A DNA stretch of 64,000 nt from Solimicrobium silvestre (lineage in GTDB: Bacteria > Pseudomonadota > Gammaproteobacteria > Burkholderiales > Burkholderiaceae_D): positions 496,001-560,000 of the forward strand of contig NZ_PUGF01000001.1 in the NCBI RefSeq assembly GCF_002976435.1. The letters run 5' to 3'. Of the stretch, positions 45,656-53,604 are shown one piece after another (the stretch's first letter is position 1; every line of letters starts with the position of its first letter). The notes beneath the pieces are model-generated. The model saw only the letters and a list, made by a program, of their open reading frames with translations, was not told the DNA's origin and searched no databases. Both the position numbers and the translations under genes were made by a program.

Positions 45656-47110
45656 TTTCATTTAATTCGCTCAAAACGACAATTTAGTGAGAAAAGTTTG
45701 TTAATCACCTCGGCAAGCCTTACAATATTGCCCTTTGTCATCATATTGTCATATTTTTGATGTAGCTAAATCTGTCAGGGGTTATTTATACCCACCTTCC
45801 ATCCCATTTTTGTTAGTAATTATCATGTTCAGTTTTAAAAAAATCATTCTCGGTATACTTGCTATAAGTATCTTTCAGGCAACGTTTGCCGACCCAATAA
45901 ATGGCGCTGGCTCTTCTGCCGCGCAGCCTTTGTATACAAAATGGGCCACGGCTTATGCACAAAAAACCGGATTCGATGTGGAGTATGACGCGATCGGCTC
46001 TACTGCCGGGATCAAAAAAATTAAAGGTAAATTAATTGATTTTGGTGCCAGCGATGTAGCACTGAGTGCGGATGATTTGCAACAAAATCAGATGATACAA
46101 TTTCCAAGTGCCATCTCCGGCGTGGTGCCTGTGGTTAATTTACCTGGAATTAAGCCCGGCGAGCTGAAACTCAACGGGTCGATTTTGTCCGGAATTTTCT
46201 CTCATCAAATCACTAAATGGAATGACGCAGCGATTACTGCCTTAAATCCCAACTTAAGCTTGCCTAAAGTAGAAATTATCGCATTAGCTCGTCTCGACGG
46301 CTCTGGCACTACCTACAATTTCAGTGATTATTTAAGCCACGTTAGCCCGGACTGGAAAGCCCATTTCGGTTGTAATTTTATAATTAAGTGGCCTGCTGAA
46401 ATACAACAAATCAAAGGCAGTAACGGCATAGTGGCGACAATCAAACAAACGCCTAACAGCATTTCCTACGTGGAATACAGCTACGTAGTGCAAGAAAAAC
46501 TCAGCTTTGTGCAACTTCAAAATGCAGACGGTAATTTTGTTTCCCCTAAACCGGCTAATTTTGAAGCTGCTTTAAACCATAGCGGCTGGAAAACACAAGC
46601 CAACTTCAATGAAACCTTGACAGATAAAGCCGGTCCGACCAGTTGGCCAATTACCATGGGAACTTTCATTATCATGCCGAAAGTTACCAAAAATAATAAC
46701 CAAACTATTGCTGCGCTGAAGTTTTTTTCCTGGGGGTTTATACAAGGTGATCGTTATGTGAACAACCTGGATTTCGTGCATTTACCTGACTCTATCCAGG
46801 CCAAAATCTTTAAACAAATGATGTCGATTACCGATACATCCGGCAATCATTTAAATTGGTCACCGATATAAATTTAATGGCCGTCAAATTCACAGACGGT
46901 AAATAAGGGCAATCCACTCTTTTTTAGCATCGCAGAGCCGCCTAAGTCGACCAGATCTACAATGGCGGCGCCTTCGATGATGAATGCGCCATTTCTTTCC
47001 AGCAATTTTTTCCCAGCCAACATCGTGCCACCAGTGGCGATCAAATCGTCAATTAACACGACTCTGTCACCCGGCTTGCATGCATCGGTATGCATTTCTA
47101 CCGTGGCGCT
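45656..47110. repeat. Tandem duplication, unit 2
   Basis: Second copy of the 44200-45655 unit: TTTCATTTAATT-type upstream region, pstS copy 2 and the 3' third of intact apt. The exact right boundary within apt is estimated from the offset and is blurred by indels in the remnant. Confidence 0.75.
45825..46871 (+). CDS. pstS: PstS-type phosphate-binding protein, copy 2
   Basis: A 348-residue protein, the same length as copy 1 and aligned to it without gaps. The signal peptide and phosphate loops are conserved ('INGAGSSAAQPLYTKWATAY', 'DGSGTTYNFSDYLS'). Differences are scattered conservative changes such as Val-Glu for Val-Ala and Ser-Thr swaps, suggesting both copies stay under selection. The ATG at 45825 matches the copy 1 start; the frame extending to 45735 is upstream DNA. 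It converges on apt with only two bases between the stops. Role as for copy 1; the two may differ in expression since their upstream regions have diverged. Confidence 0.92.
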   Translation: MFSFKKIILGILAISIFQATFADPINGAGSSAAQPLYTKWATAYAQKTGFDVEYDAIGSTAGIKKIKGKLIDFGASDVALSADDLQQNQMIQFPSAISGVVPVVNLPGIKPGELKLNGSILSGIFSHQITKWNDAAITALNPNLSLPKVEIIALARLDGSGTTYNFSDYLSHVSPDWKAHFGCNFIIKWPAEIQQIKGSNGIVATIKQTPNSISYVEYSYVVQEKLSFVQLQNADGNFVSPKPANFEAALNHSGWKTQANFNETLTDKAGPTSWPITMGTFIIMPKVTKNNNQTIAALKFFSWGFIQGDRYVNNLDFVHLPDSIQAKIFKQMMSITDTSGNHLNWSPI

Positions 47111-47416
47111 GCCATATTCCAGTGTGTATTCTTCGGACATCGTCGTAAACGGCAATTTGCCTTTTTTACGGATCGGCACAAAGCCTAAATTCAACTCATA
47201 TGCGACGACTGAGCCAATAATAAATCCGCGCGCATCCATACCGGCAATTAAATCCAAATTGGCATCCATGTAGCGATGGACAAATAAATCAATTAACACA
47301 CGGAATGTTTTGGGATTTTGCAGTAACGGAGTAATGTCACGAAACATCACGCCATCTTGCGGCCAGTTGGCTACGGTTCTGATGTGATTCTTAATATAGT
47401 CTGATGGGTTATACAT
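46874..47416 (-). CDS. apt: Adenine phosphoribosyltransferase
   Basis: A 180-residue purine-salvage enzyme converting adenine and PRPP to AMP in the cytoplasm. '[15 protein letters not shown]' near residues 21-35, '[17 protein letters not shown]' and the PRPP motif [13 protein letters not shown] at 119-131 are intact. The ATG at 47416 starts '[12 protein letters not shown]', the usual N-terminus; the frame continues to 47512 without homology. The stop lies two bases from the converging pstS copy 2 stop. A decayed partial copy is present at 45421-45655. Confidence 0.95.
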   Translation of the reverse strand: MYNPSDYIKNHIRTVANWPQDGVMFRDITPLLQNPKTFRVLIDLFVHRYMDANLDLIAGMDARGFIIGSVVAYELNLGFVPIRKKGKLPFTTMSEEYTLEYGSATVEMHTDACKPGDRVVLIDDLIATGGTMLAGKKLLERNGAFIIEGAAIVDLVDLGGSAMLKKSGLPLFTVCEFDGH

Positions 47417-47763
47417 AGTCCGCCGCTGTCGTATTTTTGCATCTATAAGGGTGAGATGAATCGGCGCAACATTACCATAAACTCTGGTGGAAAATCTGAT
47501 TTTATGGAGCAATAAAATTTAAGAATTTTATTTCACAATTTTTGACTATATCGATTAATAAATTATTAATATTTTATGTGCGTATATTGAGAGCAAAATA
47601 CGCTGTCAAAAATAGGGTGGCTTAAAAGTGCTAATGCATGCTTATTTGGCGACATTTCTAACAATATTACGAATCAGGTCAGTCATGTCGGCAAATAAGC
47701 ATGTATCAAAAAGAATGAGGAGAGGGAAAAGAGGTTAAAAACGTATAAAGTCAGCGCATCCAT
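47417..47763. other. Gene-free stretch holding a large stem-loop
   Basis: A 347-base AT-rich gap upstream of apt. It contains a 19-base inverted repeat (CATGCTTATTTGGCGACAT at 47637-47655 and its complement at 47685-47703, one mismatch, 29-base loop). No T-run follows, so a simple terminator is unlikely. No gene or known RNA was recognised. Confidence 0.7.
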
Positions 47764-48096
47764 TTATGCTTTTCTATGAGCTGCAGCATGTTTTGCATTG
47801 ATTTCATCTTCAGCCAACATCGCTACTTTTTCATCGGCACTCAAACGCTGACCAATAATTTCCACCCGAGCAATTTCTTTTGGTGCTAAATCGTAGGCCA
47901 GTTTTTCTTCCGCAGTCATCCGCTTTCCTGCAATCACTACTTGTTGCACTGGAACTTCAGTCATAGCGATCGCGGTATTTTTTGCACCTCCACCATTTTG
48001 AAATGCCAAGCTGGTAGCAGCAACAGCAGCGATCAATGCTACAGCCAAAATCAGTTTAGATTGAACATTGGCTTGGGTAAGATTTAAGGTTTTCAT
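47764..48096 (-). CDS. Hypothetical membrane-anchored protein with an internal repeat
   Basis: A 110-residue protein with an N-terminal hydrophobic helix (residues 14-32, 'KLILAVALIAAVAATSLAF') and an exported hydrophilic part. Two similar 17-residue segments stand out: 'VVIAGKRMTAEEKLAYD' and 'VEIIGQRLSADEKVAML', sharing the pattern V-x-I-x-G-(K/Q)-R-(M/L)-(T/S)-A-(E/D)-E-K. The rest is Ala/Glu-rich and ends in a basic tail. An AAGGGAAA Shine-Dalgarno sits before the ATG at 48096. An AACGTCAA...TTGACGTT inverted repeat lies about 100 bases upstream (48198-48226). Function unknown. Confidence 0.7.
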   Translation of the reverse strand: MKTLNLTQANVQSKLILAVALIAAVAATSLAFQNGGGAKNTAIAMTEVPVQQVVIAGKRMTAEEKLAYDLAPKEIARVEIIGQRLSADEKVAMLAEDEINAKHAAAHRKA

Positions 48097-48286
48097 TTCA
48101 TTTCCCTTCAGGGGTTGTTTAGTTGATGAACGCACTTTAAACAAGCCTGAATCACTGTGCTACGGGAATGCGACAAAGCTGCAAAACGGGGGGATGAAAC
48201 GTCAAAAAACGGGAGTTATTGACGTTGATTTGATTTATGTCTTTATTTGAGTTGATTCACAGCATTAAATTGTGCGCCTTAATCAC

Positions 48287-48631
48287 TTAAGCATGCTGAA
48301 CCCGACTGTCTGGCGGGGCTTGATCGCGCTCAGTCATACCGTAATCACGCGCTACAGAGGCTATTCGCAATCGATAATCTTCAAAAATTGCCGACCTTCC
48401 TGTACTCTGTGCCGCACGATGCTCCTCTCTATTGCGCCATTCGGCTACTGCGGCTTCATCACGCCAAAACGATAAGGAAAGAATTTTTTCTGGATTGCTC
48501 AAACTTTGAAATCGCTCTATCGAAATAAAGCCATCCATACCCATCAACATCGGGCTGAGTGAGCTGGCAATATCCAAATATTGCTGTTTGGCATCCGCAT
48601 AAGGTAATACTTCAAAAATCACAGCGATCAC
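48287..48631 (-). CDS. Antibiotic biosynthesis monooxygenase (ABM) domain protein
   Basis: A 114-residue protein of the ABM/YgiN dimeric alpha-beta-barrel superfamily ('MIAVIFEVLPYADAKQQYLDIA', 'MDGFISIERFQSLSNPEKILSLSFWRDEAAVAEWRN' spanning residues 32-67). The conserved heme-degradation-like Trp and Asn/His positions are retained in part ('SFWRDEAAVAEWRNREEHRAAQ'). Members are small cofactor-free oxygenases or heme-binding proteins. Its GTG start, with an AAAAGGAG Shine-Dalgarno, lies one base after the P450 stop codon, so it is co-translated with the P450 and likely functions with it. Confidence 0.82.
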   Translation of the reverse strand: MIAVIFEVLPYADAKQQYLDIASSLSPMLMGMDGFISIERFQSLSNPEKILSLSFWRDEAAVAEWRNREEHRAAQSTGRSAIFEDYRLRIASVARDYGMTERDQAPPDSRVQHA

Positions 48632-48632
48632 G

Positions 48633-49814
48633 TCAACTCCTTTTCGTTATTACGGTAAATTCCGGGACACGCACGTTGAATGATGGGCGATATGTCCAAT
48701 TAAGTTGCTTAATATCAACGAGCAAAGGCAGCAATCCCGATAGCGCAGCACTGGCGATAGTGCAGGATAAATTTTGCCCAGGGCAAGCATGTCGCCCATG
48801 CCCAAATACAAATAAACGCCGATTAGTGCGCTCTAAGATAAATTCATCCGGCCTGGCATTTACTTGCTCATCACGACTAGCGGCGGCAAGCAACACAAGA
48901 ATAGAATCCCCCGCTTGCAGATGCTGGTTAGCCACGATAGTTGCTTGCGCCACAAAACGGCGTGTATTTTGCACTGGCGGATCAAAGCGACAGACTTCCT
49001 GCACTAGATGATCCATTTGACTGATATCTCTGCTTATCAACAATTGCAGTTCGGGTCGATTAAACAAGGCAATAAATCCATTACCAATCAAACCCGCTGT
49101 AGCTTCATAGGTTTGCGATAAAAAACCAATCAGGTTAGCAAGAATCGCATCGCAATTGTCCCAACCCGCCAACTGTGCTTCTTGCAGCAAGTGACTCAAC
49201 AAACTTTTTTCTTGAACGGGTGCACATTCAATCAACACCCTAAATCGCAGTAGCAAAGCTCTGGCTGCGACGCTGGCAGAATTTAACTGCTCGGCATTAC
49301 CCAATGGGGAGATACCGCACACAAAGTCACGTGCCCATTCAGCCACCCGCGGCAACTCAACATCATTAAAGCCCAACAATTTGGCGACAACATAAATAGG
49401 AAGATCAAACATCCATGCAGCCAAGTAAGCGCCATCAGATAAGGCATATTTTGCAGCGAGTAATGCGATCATTTCATTAGTACATATCGAAATACGCAAG
49501 CCATCCAACGTGTTCAAGGCCTTTAAAGTTGCCAGCTTCGGGCATGCATGAGCATTACCTTCGTTCATGCGGATCAACCGCGCAAAAATATCCCCAGCAC
49601 TGCTTCCAACTAAGGTCTTTGGCACTTGTTCTGCACTCGGTCTTACTAAACAATACGGATTATTAAATACTTCATCGACCACAGCTGCCCGGCTTGCGAC
49701 CCAGCATTGCAACTGCTCATTAAAAACGAGTTCAGGTCCACTCAGTAAAGCACAATAATCAGGGTAAGGATTTGTAGCGGTATTCAACGCAGCGATTGAA
49801 TTAATAGAGTTCAT
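48633..49814 (-). CDS. Cytochrome P450
   Basis: A 393-residue soluble heme monooxygenase. The heme-thiolate motif FxxGxxxCxG is present as 'FVFGHGRHACPG', with the axial Cys344. The K-helix ExxR reads EVCR (273-276), followed by the meander 'RPDEFILERTNRR'. The I-helix reads 'IGFLSQTYEATAGLIGNG', lacking the classic Gly-x-Asp/Glu-Thr acid-alcohol pair in its usual form, which could affect oxygen activation. Size fits a class I bacterial P450. It heads an operon with the ABM-domain protein and is divergent from an ArsR-type regulator 75 bases away. No ferredoxin gene is nearby, so redox partners are unknown; substrate is unknown. Confidence 0.92.
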   Translation of the reverse strand: MNSINSIAALNTATNPYPDYCALLSGPELVFNEQLQCWVASRAAVVDEVFNNPYCLVRPSAEQVPKTLVGSSAGDIFARLIRMNEGNAHACPKLATLKALNTLDGLRISICTNEMIALLAAKYALSDGAYLAAWMFDLPIYVVAKLLGFNDVELPRVAEWARDFVCGISPLGNAEQLNSASVAARALLLRFRVLIECAPVQEKSLLSHLLQEAQLAGWDNCDAILANLIGFLSQTYEATAGLIGNGFIALFNRPELQLLISRDISQMDHLVQEVCRFDPPVQNTRRFVAQATIVANQHLQAGDSILVLLAAASRDEQVNARPDEFILERTNRRLFVFGHGRHACPGQNLSCTIASAALSGLLPLLVDIKQLNWTYRPSFNVRVPEFTVITKRS

Positions 49815-49849
49815 TTGTTTTACTTTCTCTCACATTGAATCCAAAGTAT

Positions 49850-49861
49850 AGTTCTCGAACT
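49850..49861 (-). promoter_or_regulatory. Candidate operator in the P450-regulator intergenic region
   Basis: AGTTCTCGAACT is an inverted repeat with 5-base arms and a 2-base centre, in the 75-base gap between the P450 start and the ArsR-type regulator. On the minus strand it overlaps a TTGTTG...TATACT promoter-like pair (15-base spacing), which is a natural position for repression. Weak evidence. Confidence 0.4.
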
Positions 49862-49889
49862 CATCCAACAATTCGATTTACATCAAACT

Positions 49890-50615
49890 ATGAATGCACT
49901 GACTACCTCGGATATGCAAGACATCAATCATGTGGATATACATTTATCCCAAATTGCGGCGGCAATTGCTGAGCCCGCAAGAGCTAAAATGTTGTGCTGC
50001 TTATTGGATGGAAGAGCCAGAACCAGCACCGAGCTTGCCGTTGTTGGTGAAATAAGCCCATCTACCGCAAGCAGTCATTTAGCCAAACTAAAAGAACAAT
50101 ACTTAGTGACCGTGTTAGCACAAGGCAAGCACCGTTATTATCAACTTGCAGGGAAAGAGGTTGCTGACGCGATGGAAGCATTACTGCGCATAGCAGGCGT
50201 TGCGCAAGCGCGCTTTATACCAAACACGCCCACCAAGCTACGTAATGCACGCAGTTGTTACGATCATATGGCAGGTTCGGTAGCCGTTGAATTACATGAT
50301 TATTTTAAAAACCAAGGTTGGCTAACCGCCATTTCGGATGATGGAACCAACTACGATTTACATCCCGATGGTATTGCCGCTTTAGAGCATATCGGTTTGG
50401 ATGTGACCAGCGTACGCCAAACCCGGCGCCGCTTTGCCTGTGCTTGTCTTGACTGGAGTGAACGCAAGCCACACATTGCTGGAGCCTTGGGTAACGCCCT
50501 ACTCAAATTCATGCTGAACCGTGCTTGGCTAGAACGTGAGCTGGATGGCCGCGCCCTCATCATTAGTAAAGAAGGGCAACGGCAGTTTAAAAAATTATTT
50601 GCTATCGACGCATAA
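49890..50615 (+). CDS. ArsR-type winged-helix regulator with C-terminal extension
   Basis: A 241-residue transcriptional regulator. An ArsR/winged-helix domain covers about residues 20-95 ('HLSQIAAAIAEPARAKMLCCLLDGRARTSTELA', 'ISPSTASSHLAKLKEQYLVT', 'GKHRYYQLAG'). A second domain (residues 110-241) carries 'DLHPDGIAALEHIGLDV' and Cys/Trp-containing 'FACACLDWSERKPHIAGALGNAL', typical of longer ArsR proteins. No metal-binding Cys pair of the arsenic or zinc type is visible in the recognition helix. Start possibilities are ATG at 49890 or 49914; neither has a good Shine-Dalgarno. Divergent from the P450-ABM pair it likely controls. Confidence 0.88.
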   Translation: MNALTTSDMQDINHVDIHLSQIAAAIAEPARAKMLCCLLDGRARTSTELAVVGEISPSTASSHLAKLKEQYLVTVLAQGKHRYYQLAGKEVADAMEALLRIAGVAQARFIPNTPTKLRNARSCYDHMAGSVAVELHDYFKNQGWLTAISDDGTNYDLHPDGIAALEHIGLDVTSVRQTRRRFACACLDWSERKPHIAGALGNALLKFMLNRAWLERELDGRALIISKEGQRQFKKLFAIDA

Positions 50616-50627
50616 AGCCAGCATTAA

Positions 50628-52085
50628 TCAAGGCGTAACACGCACCACGAAGTCGATATTTATTTCCGACCAGGCTTCATGCTCTTTTTCCAGCCAATAA
50701 CTTAAGGTGGGATGTTGCGTGAGCCATTCGCCTTTAATTTCCAATTCGATTTTACTTTTCATCCTAACGCGCACATCTGCCAACGATAATTCAAGGCGAG
50801 TATGCATAAACAGAACCGCCAGCCGCAATGCCAGCACCGCTTTAGCAAAATCTGCATCCAGCAAAGACTCTTGTACTTTGCGTAAATTACCTTTTTGGCT
50901 CAAAATCATTTTGCTCATATTGCGCTGCTCACGGGTGGTGAAGCCTTGCATGTCAGCATACTCAACCAAATACGCGCCATGCTTGTGGTAACCCGTTTGG
51001 GAAACAATTAAACCAACCTCATGCAAACGTGCTGCCCACAATAATTGCGCCTTGTACGTGTCGGCGCTGGGCTTGAGCTGCTCATACATAATATGCGCCA
51101 GTTCAACGACAAATTTAGCCCGTTGCGGCTCAACCTGAAACGCTGCAGACACATTAAGCACCGCCTGTTCACGCCGGTCATGCTGCGTAGCCCGTAGATG
51201 TAAATCCCAAATCACGCCCATCCGCAAGCCAGCTTCAATGGTCTGCACCTGAACGACATTAAGCTCTTGCATCACACCGATTAAAATCGCCAAGCCACCC
51301 ACCACCATGGCAGTCCGTTCAGGCTTAATGCCAGCCAATTCAAGCTGGTTAATTTGACCTACCTGAATGCAGAGATCTTTTAAAATTTCCAGATTTGTTA
51401 AACTTAAGCTGCCATCACCAATCTTATTGCGCGCCATCACTTCAGCAATCGAGCGAACACTGCCGGAAGATCCGTAAACCCGAGTCCAATTGCAGGTTTG
51501 GTAAAACGGTGCGGCGTCTTCAAAGTGCGAACGCGCTGACAAGATCGACGCTTCAAAACTTTCGCGGCTCATCCTGCCTTCGGGGAAGAAAGATAAGCTC
51601 TGCTTAACTGTGCCAACGCTAAACGAGGCCACTTTTAAAATCTCTTGTCCGTGCCCAAAAATCACTTCCGTAGAGCCGCCGCCAATATCAATTACCAAGC
51701 GATTTTCAGCAGGATTCGCCAAGACCTTGGCAACCCCCATGTAGATTAAGCGCCCCTCTTCTTCGCCCGAAATAATTTCAATCGGATAGCCGATCGCTTT
51801 TTCTAATTCAGGCAAAAATTGACCCGCATTTTTTGCAATACGCATGGTATTAGTTGCCACAACCCGCACTGAATCCAGCGCATATTGGCCCAGAATGGTA
51901 CGGAACCGTGACAATGCAACAATCGCGCTCTGAATTGCCGCCGGCGTTAAATTACCATCTGCATCCAAACCCGCGCCCAAGCGTATCGGTTCGCGCGCAC
52001 TTTTAACAATGCGCATCGCATCGCCATCAAAGCGCCCTACATGCAGACGAAAACTATTTGATCCCAAATCTACCGCTGCGTACAT
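50628..52085 (-). CDS. ppx: Exopolyphosphatase (Ppx/GppA family)
   Basis: A 485-residue phosphatase of the ASKHA fold that degrades inorganic polyphosphate or hydrolyses pppGpp. 'YAAVDLGSNSFRLHVGRFDG' opens the protein, 'VVATNTMRIAKNA' follows, and 'GEEEGRLIYMGV' and 'LVIDIGGGSTEVIFGHG' are the phosphate-binding signatures. An HD-like helical C-terminal domain follows residue 310. The ATG at 52085 has AAGGAAG upstream. It converges with the ArsR-type regulator (12 bases between stops). The Ppx versus GppA distinction cannot be settled without phylogeny. Phosphate-related genes (pstS) lie a few kilobases away but not in an operon. Confidence 0.93.
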   Translation of the reverse strand: MYAAVDLGSNSFRLHVGRFDGDAMRIVKSAREPIRLGAGLDADGNLTPAAIQSAIVALSRFRTILGQYALDSVRVVATNTMRIAKNAGQFLPELEKAIGYPIEIISGEEEGRLIYMGVAKVLANPAENRLVIDIGGGSTEVIFGHGQEILKVASFSVGTVKQSLSFFPEGRMSRESFEASILSARSHFEDAAPFYQTCNWTRVYGSSGSVRSIAEVMARNKIGDGSLSLTNLEILKDLCIQVGQINQLELAGIKPERTAMVVGGLAILIGVMQELNVVQVQTIEAGLRMGVIWDLHLRATQHDRREQAVLNVSAAFQVEPQRAKFVVELAHIMYEQLKPSADTYKAQLLWAARLHEVGLIVSQTGYHKHGAYLVEYADMQGFTTREQRNMSKMILSQKGNLRKVQESLLDADFAKAVLALRLAVLFMHTRLELSLADVRVRMKSKIELEIKGEWLTQHPTLSYWLEKEHEAWSEINIDFVVRVTP

Positions 52086-52173
52086 TTCACTTCCTTTAAT
52101 GCGTAGTTTTTATGTCGGTCTACCATCATACCGAAGCAGAATGACAATCCAATGACAGGTATTTAGTGTTGGC

Positions 52174-53055
52174 TCATGGCGCAGTAAAAAACCGCTCCTG
52201 CAGCGCTTCTAAACCGGTGCTATGCAACACCTGAGTCAGTCGCTCCTGAGCATGCTGGCGTGGTAAATTTTTATAAGTGGCGACGATCAGCTCATTCTTC
52301 ATCGAATGCTCCCATCCAACCAACTCAGTCACAGTAACTTGATAACCATGCGCTTCCAGTTGCAAACAGCGCAACACATTAGTCAACTGGCTACCAAATT
52401 CACGCGTGTGAATAGGGTGACGCCACAGTTCGGATAAAGGGTTATTTTTTATTGCCGCGTTTTTACTTTTCTTTAAAGTAGCCGCCACTTCAGCCTGACA
52501 GCAGGGAACGAGCACAATATAGCTGGCCTGTTTTTTCAGGGCAAAGGCTATCGCATCATCGGTTGCCGTATTACAGGCGTGCAGCGCCGTCACAATATCA
52601 ATTTTTGCCGGCAACGCATCGGAAGTAATCGATTGCGCTACAGATAGGTTTAGGAACGACATACCTGCAAAGCCTAAGCGTGTTGCCAATGCCTGCGATT
52701 TACTCACTAATTCATCACGTGTTTCTATGCCATAAATCCGCGACTGGTTTTGTTGCGATTTAAAATATAAATCGTACAAAATAAAGCCTAAATACGACTT
52801 GCCAGCACCATGATCTACTAACGACACGTCAGCATGATCCAATTGCACTGCCTGCATTAATGGTTCAATGAACTGGTATAAATGATAAACCTGCTTCAAC
52901 TTGCGGCGACTATCCTGATTCATCTTCCCGTCACGCGTCAAAATGTGCAATTCTTTCAGCAATTCTATCGATTGCCCCGGCCTGATTTCATGCGCCAAGC
53001 CTTCTGCCGCCGATGAAGTGTCGGTTGAATTTTTAGTCGAATTATTTTTCTTCAT
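52174..53055 (-). CDS. Class I SAM-dependent methyltransferase (Methyltransf_32-like)
   Basis: A 293-residue protein with a Rossmann-type methyltransferase core in the middle. SAM-binding motif I reads 'VSLVDHGAGKSYLGFILYDL' (about residues 80-99), with Asp at 'YGIETRD' for motif II. 'ALHACNTATDDAIAFAL' and 'IVLVPCCQAEVAATL' match the Methyltransf_32 family, which includes eukaryotic tRNA/rRNA-methyltransferase-like proteins. Bacterial members are unassigned, probably RNA or protein modifying. The N-terminal 40 residues are low-complexity Asn/Ser/Thr. Translation starts with ATG at 53055 with no strong Shine-Dalgarno. It lies next to the tRNA-Lys genes; a link is not shown. Confidence 0.78.
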   Translation of the reverse strand: MKKNNSTKNSTDTSSAAEGLAHEIRPGQSIELLKELHILTRDGKMNQDSRRKLKQVYHLYQFIEPLMQAVQLDHADVSLVDHGAGKSYLGFILYDLYFKSQQNQSRIYGIETRDELVSKSQALATRLGFAGMSFLNLSVAQSITSDALPAKIDIVTALHACNTATDDAIAFALKKQASYIVLVPCCQAEVAATLKKSKNAAIKNNPLSELWRHPIHTREFGSQLTNVLRCLQLEAHGYQVTVTELVGWEHSMKNELIVATYKNLPRQHAQERLTQVLHSTGLEALQERFFTAP

Positions 53056-53118
53056 GACAGCACCATATATAAGTTTGCTCAGATTAACTCAAATCGCAAA
53101 ATTCAAAAACATAAATGC

Positions 53119-53150
53119 AAAAAAGGACTTAGGTTTTCACCTAAGTCCTT
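53119..53150 (-). terminator. Rho-independent terminator after tRNA-Lys
   Basis: Minus strand: AAGGACTTAGGT and ACCTAAGTCCTT form a perfect 12-bp stem with a 4-base loop, followed by a T6 run (53119-53124). It begins 8 bases past the tRNA 3' end. Confidence 0.92.
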
Positions 53151-53158
53151 CTTCATTT

Positions 53159-53234
53159 TGGTAGGCCGTGCGGGATTCGAACCTGCGACCAACGGATTAA
53201 AAGTCCGCTGCTCTACCAGCTGAGCTAACGACCC
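53159..53234 (-). tRNA. tRNA-Lys (anticodon TTT), distal copy
   Basis: A 76-base cloverleaf including encoded CCA. Anticodon loop CTTTTAA, D-loop AGCTGGTA and TTCGAAT T-loop are standard. The 3' half differs from the classical tRNA-Lys: acceptor pairs G1-U72 and U4-G69 are wobbles and the T-stem has an A51/C63 mismatch. Identical over its length to the copy at 53363-53438. No strong promoter of its own is seen, so it may depend on the promoter at 53450. Confidence 0.95.
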
Positions 53235-53322
53235 AAAACTATTTGCTGCATCTTAATGACTGCATTAAAACTATTTAAACATTACGTTAGCATTTTCTAA
53301 AATGCTAAATTTCACCAAAAAC

Positions 53323-53353
53323 AAAAGGCTTAGATCTAAAACCTAAGCCTTTT
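53323..53353 (-). terminator. Hairpin with T-run between the two tRNA-Lys genes
   Basis: AAAAGGCTTAG and CTAAGCCTTTT pair with a 9-base loop. On the minus strand it is followed by TTTTG and five T's. It ends transcription from the proximal tRNA or is a processing signal; a 10-bp palindrome with a 2-base centre (TTAGCATTTT half) lies at 53287-53308. Confidence 0.65.
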
Positions 53354-53362
53354 AGGTATTCG

Positions 53363-53438
53363 TGGTAGGCCGTGCGGGATTCGAACCTGCGACCAACGGA
53401 TTAAAAGTCCGCTGCTCTACCAGCTGAGCTAACGACCC
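53363..53438 (-). tRNA. tRNA-Lys (anticodon TTT), proximal copy
   Basis: The 76-base sequence is identical to the copy at 53159-53234, with encoded CCA. Its 5' end lies 12 bases past the consensus promoter's -10 element, the normal short leader for tRNA. Same wobbles in the acceptor stem and A51/C63 mismatch, so these are not random errors in one copy. Confidence 0.95.
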
Positions 53439-53449
53439 GAAAGACGGCT

Positions 53450-53479
53450 ATTATAGGGTAGTGTCTGGTTCAGTGTCAA
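53450..53479 (-). promoter_or_regulatory. Consensus sigma-70 promoter of the tRNA-Lys genes
   Basis: On the minus strand TTGACA (53479-53474) and TATAAT (53455-53450) are separated by 18 bases. Both hexamers match the consensus exactly, as expected for a highly expressed tRNA. Confidence 0.9.
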
Positions 53480-53532
53480 ACAAAAACTCGGTTTATGTTT
53501 GAATTAGCAGACAAAAAAGTGGGAGTTACTTT

Positions 53533-53564
53533 TGATGCGTTATTTTTAAGCACATAACGCATCA
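53533..53564 (-). terminator. Perfect 11-bp hairpin downstream of cpoB
   Basis: TGATGCGTTAT and ATAACGCATCA pair around a 10-base loop, 40 bases beyond the cpoB stop on the minus strand. No T-run follows, so it may be a 3' stabiliser or a rho-associated end of the tol operon transcript rather than a classical terminator. Confidence 0.5.
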
Positions 53565-53604
53565 ATTAAGGCGCAGCAACCACCACCTCTAAAAAAATCA
53601 AGAT

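Noticed and set aside
45443-45661. Treating the apt remnant as an independent 72-residue gene
   Set aside because: Its sequence aligns with the apt C-terminus but lacks the catalytic motif and N-terminal two thirds; the frame is open by chance.
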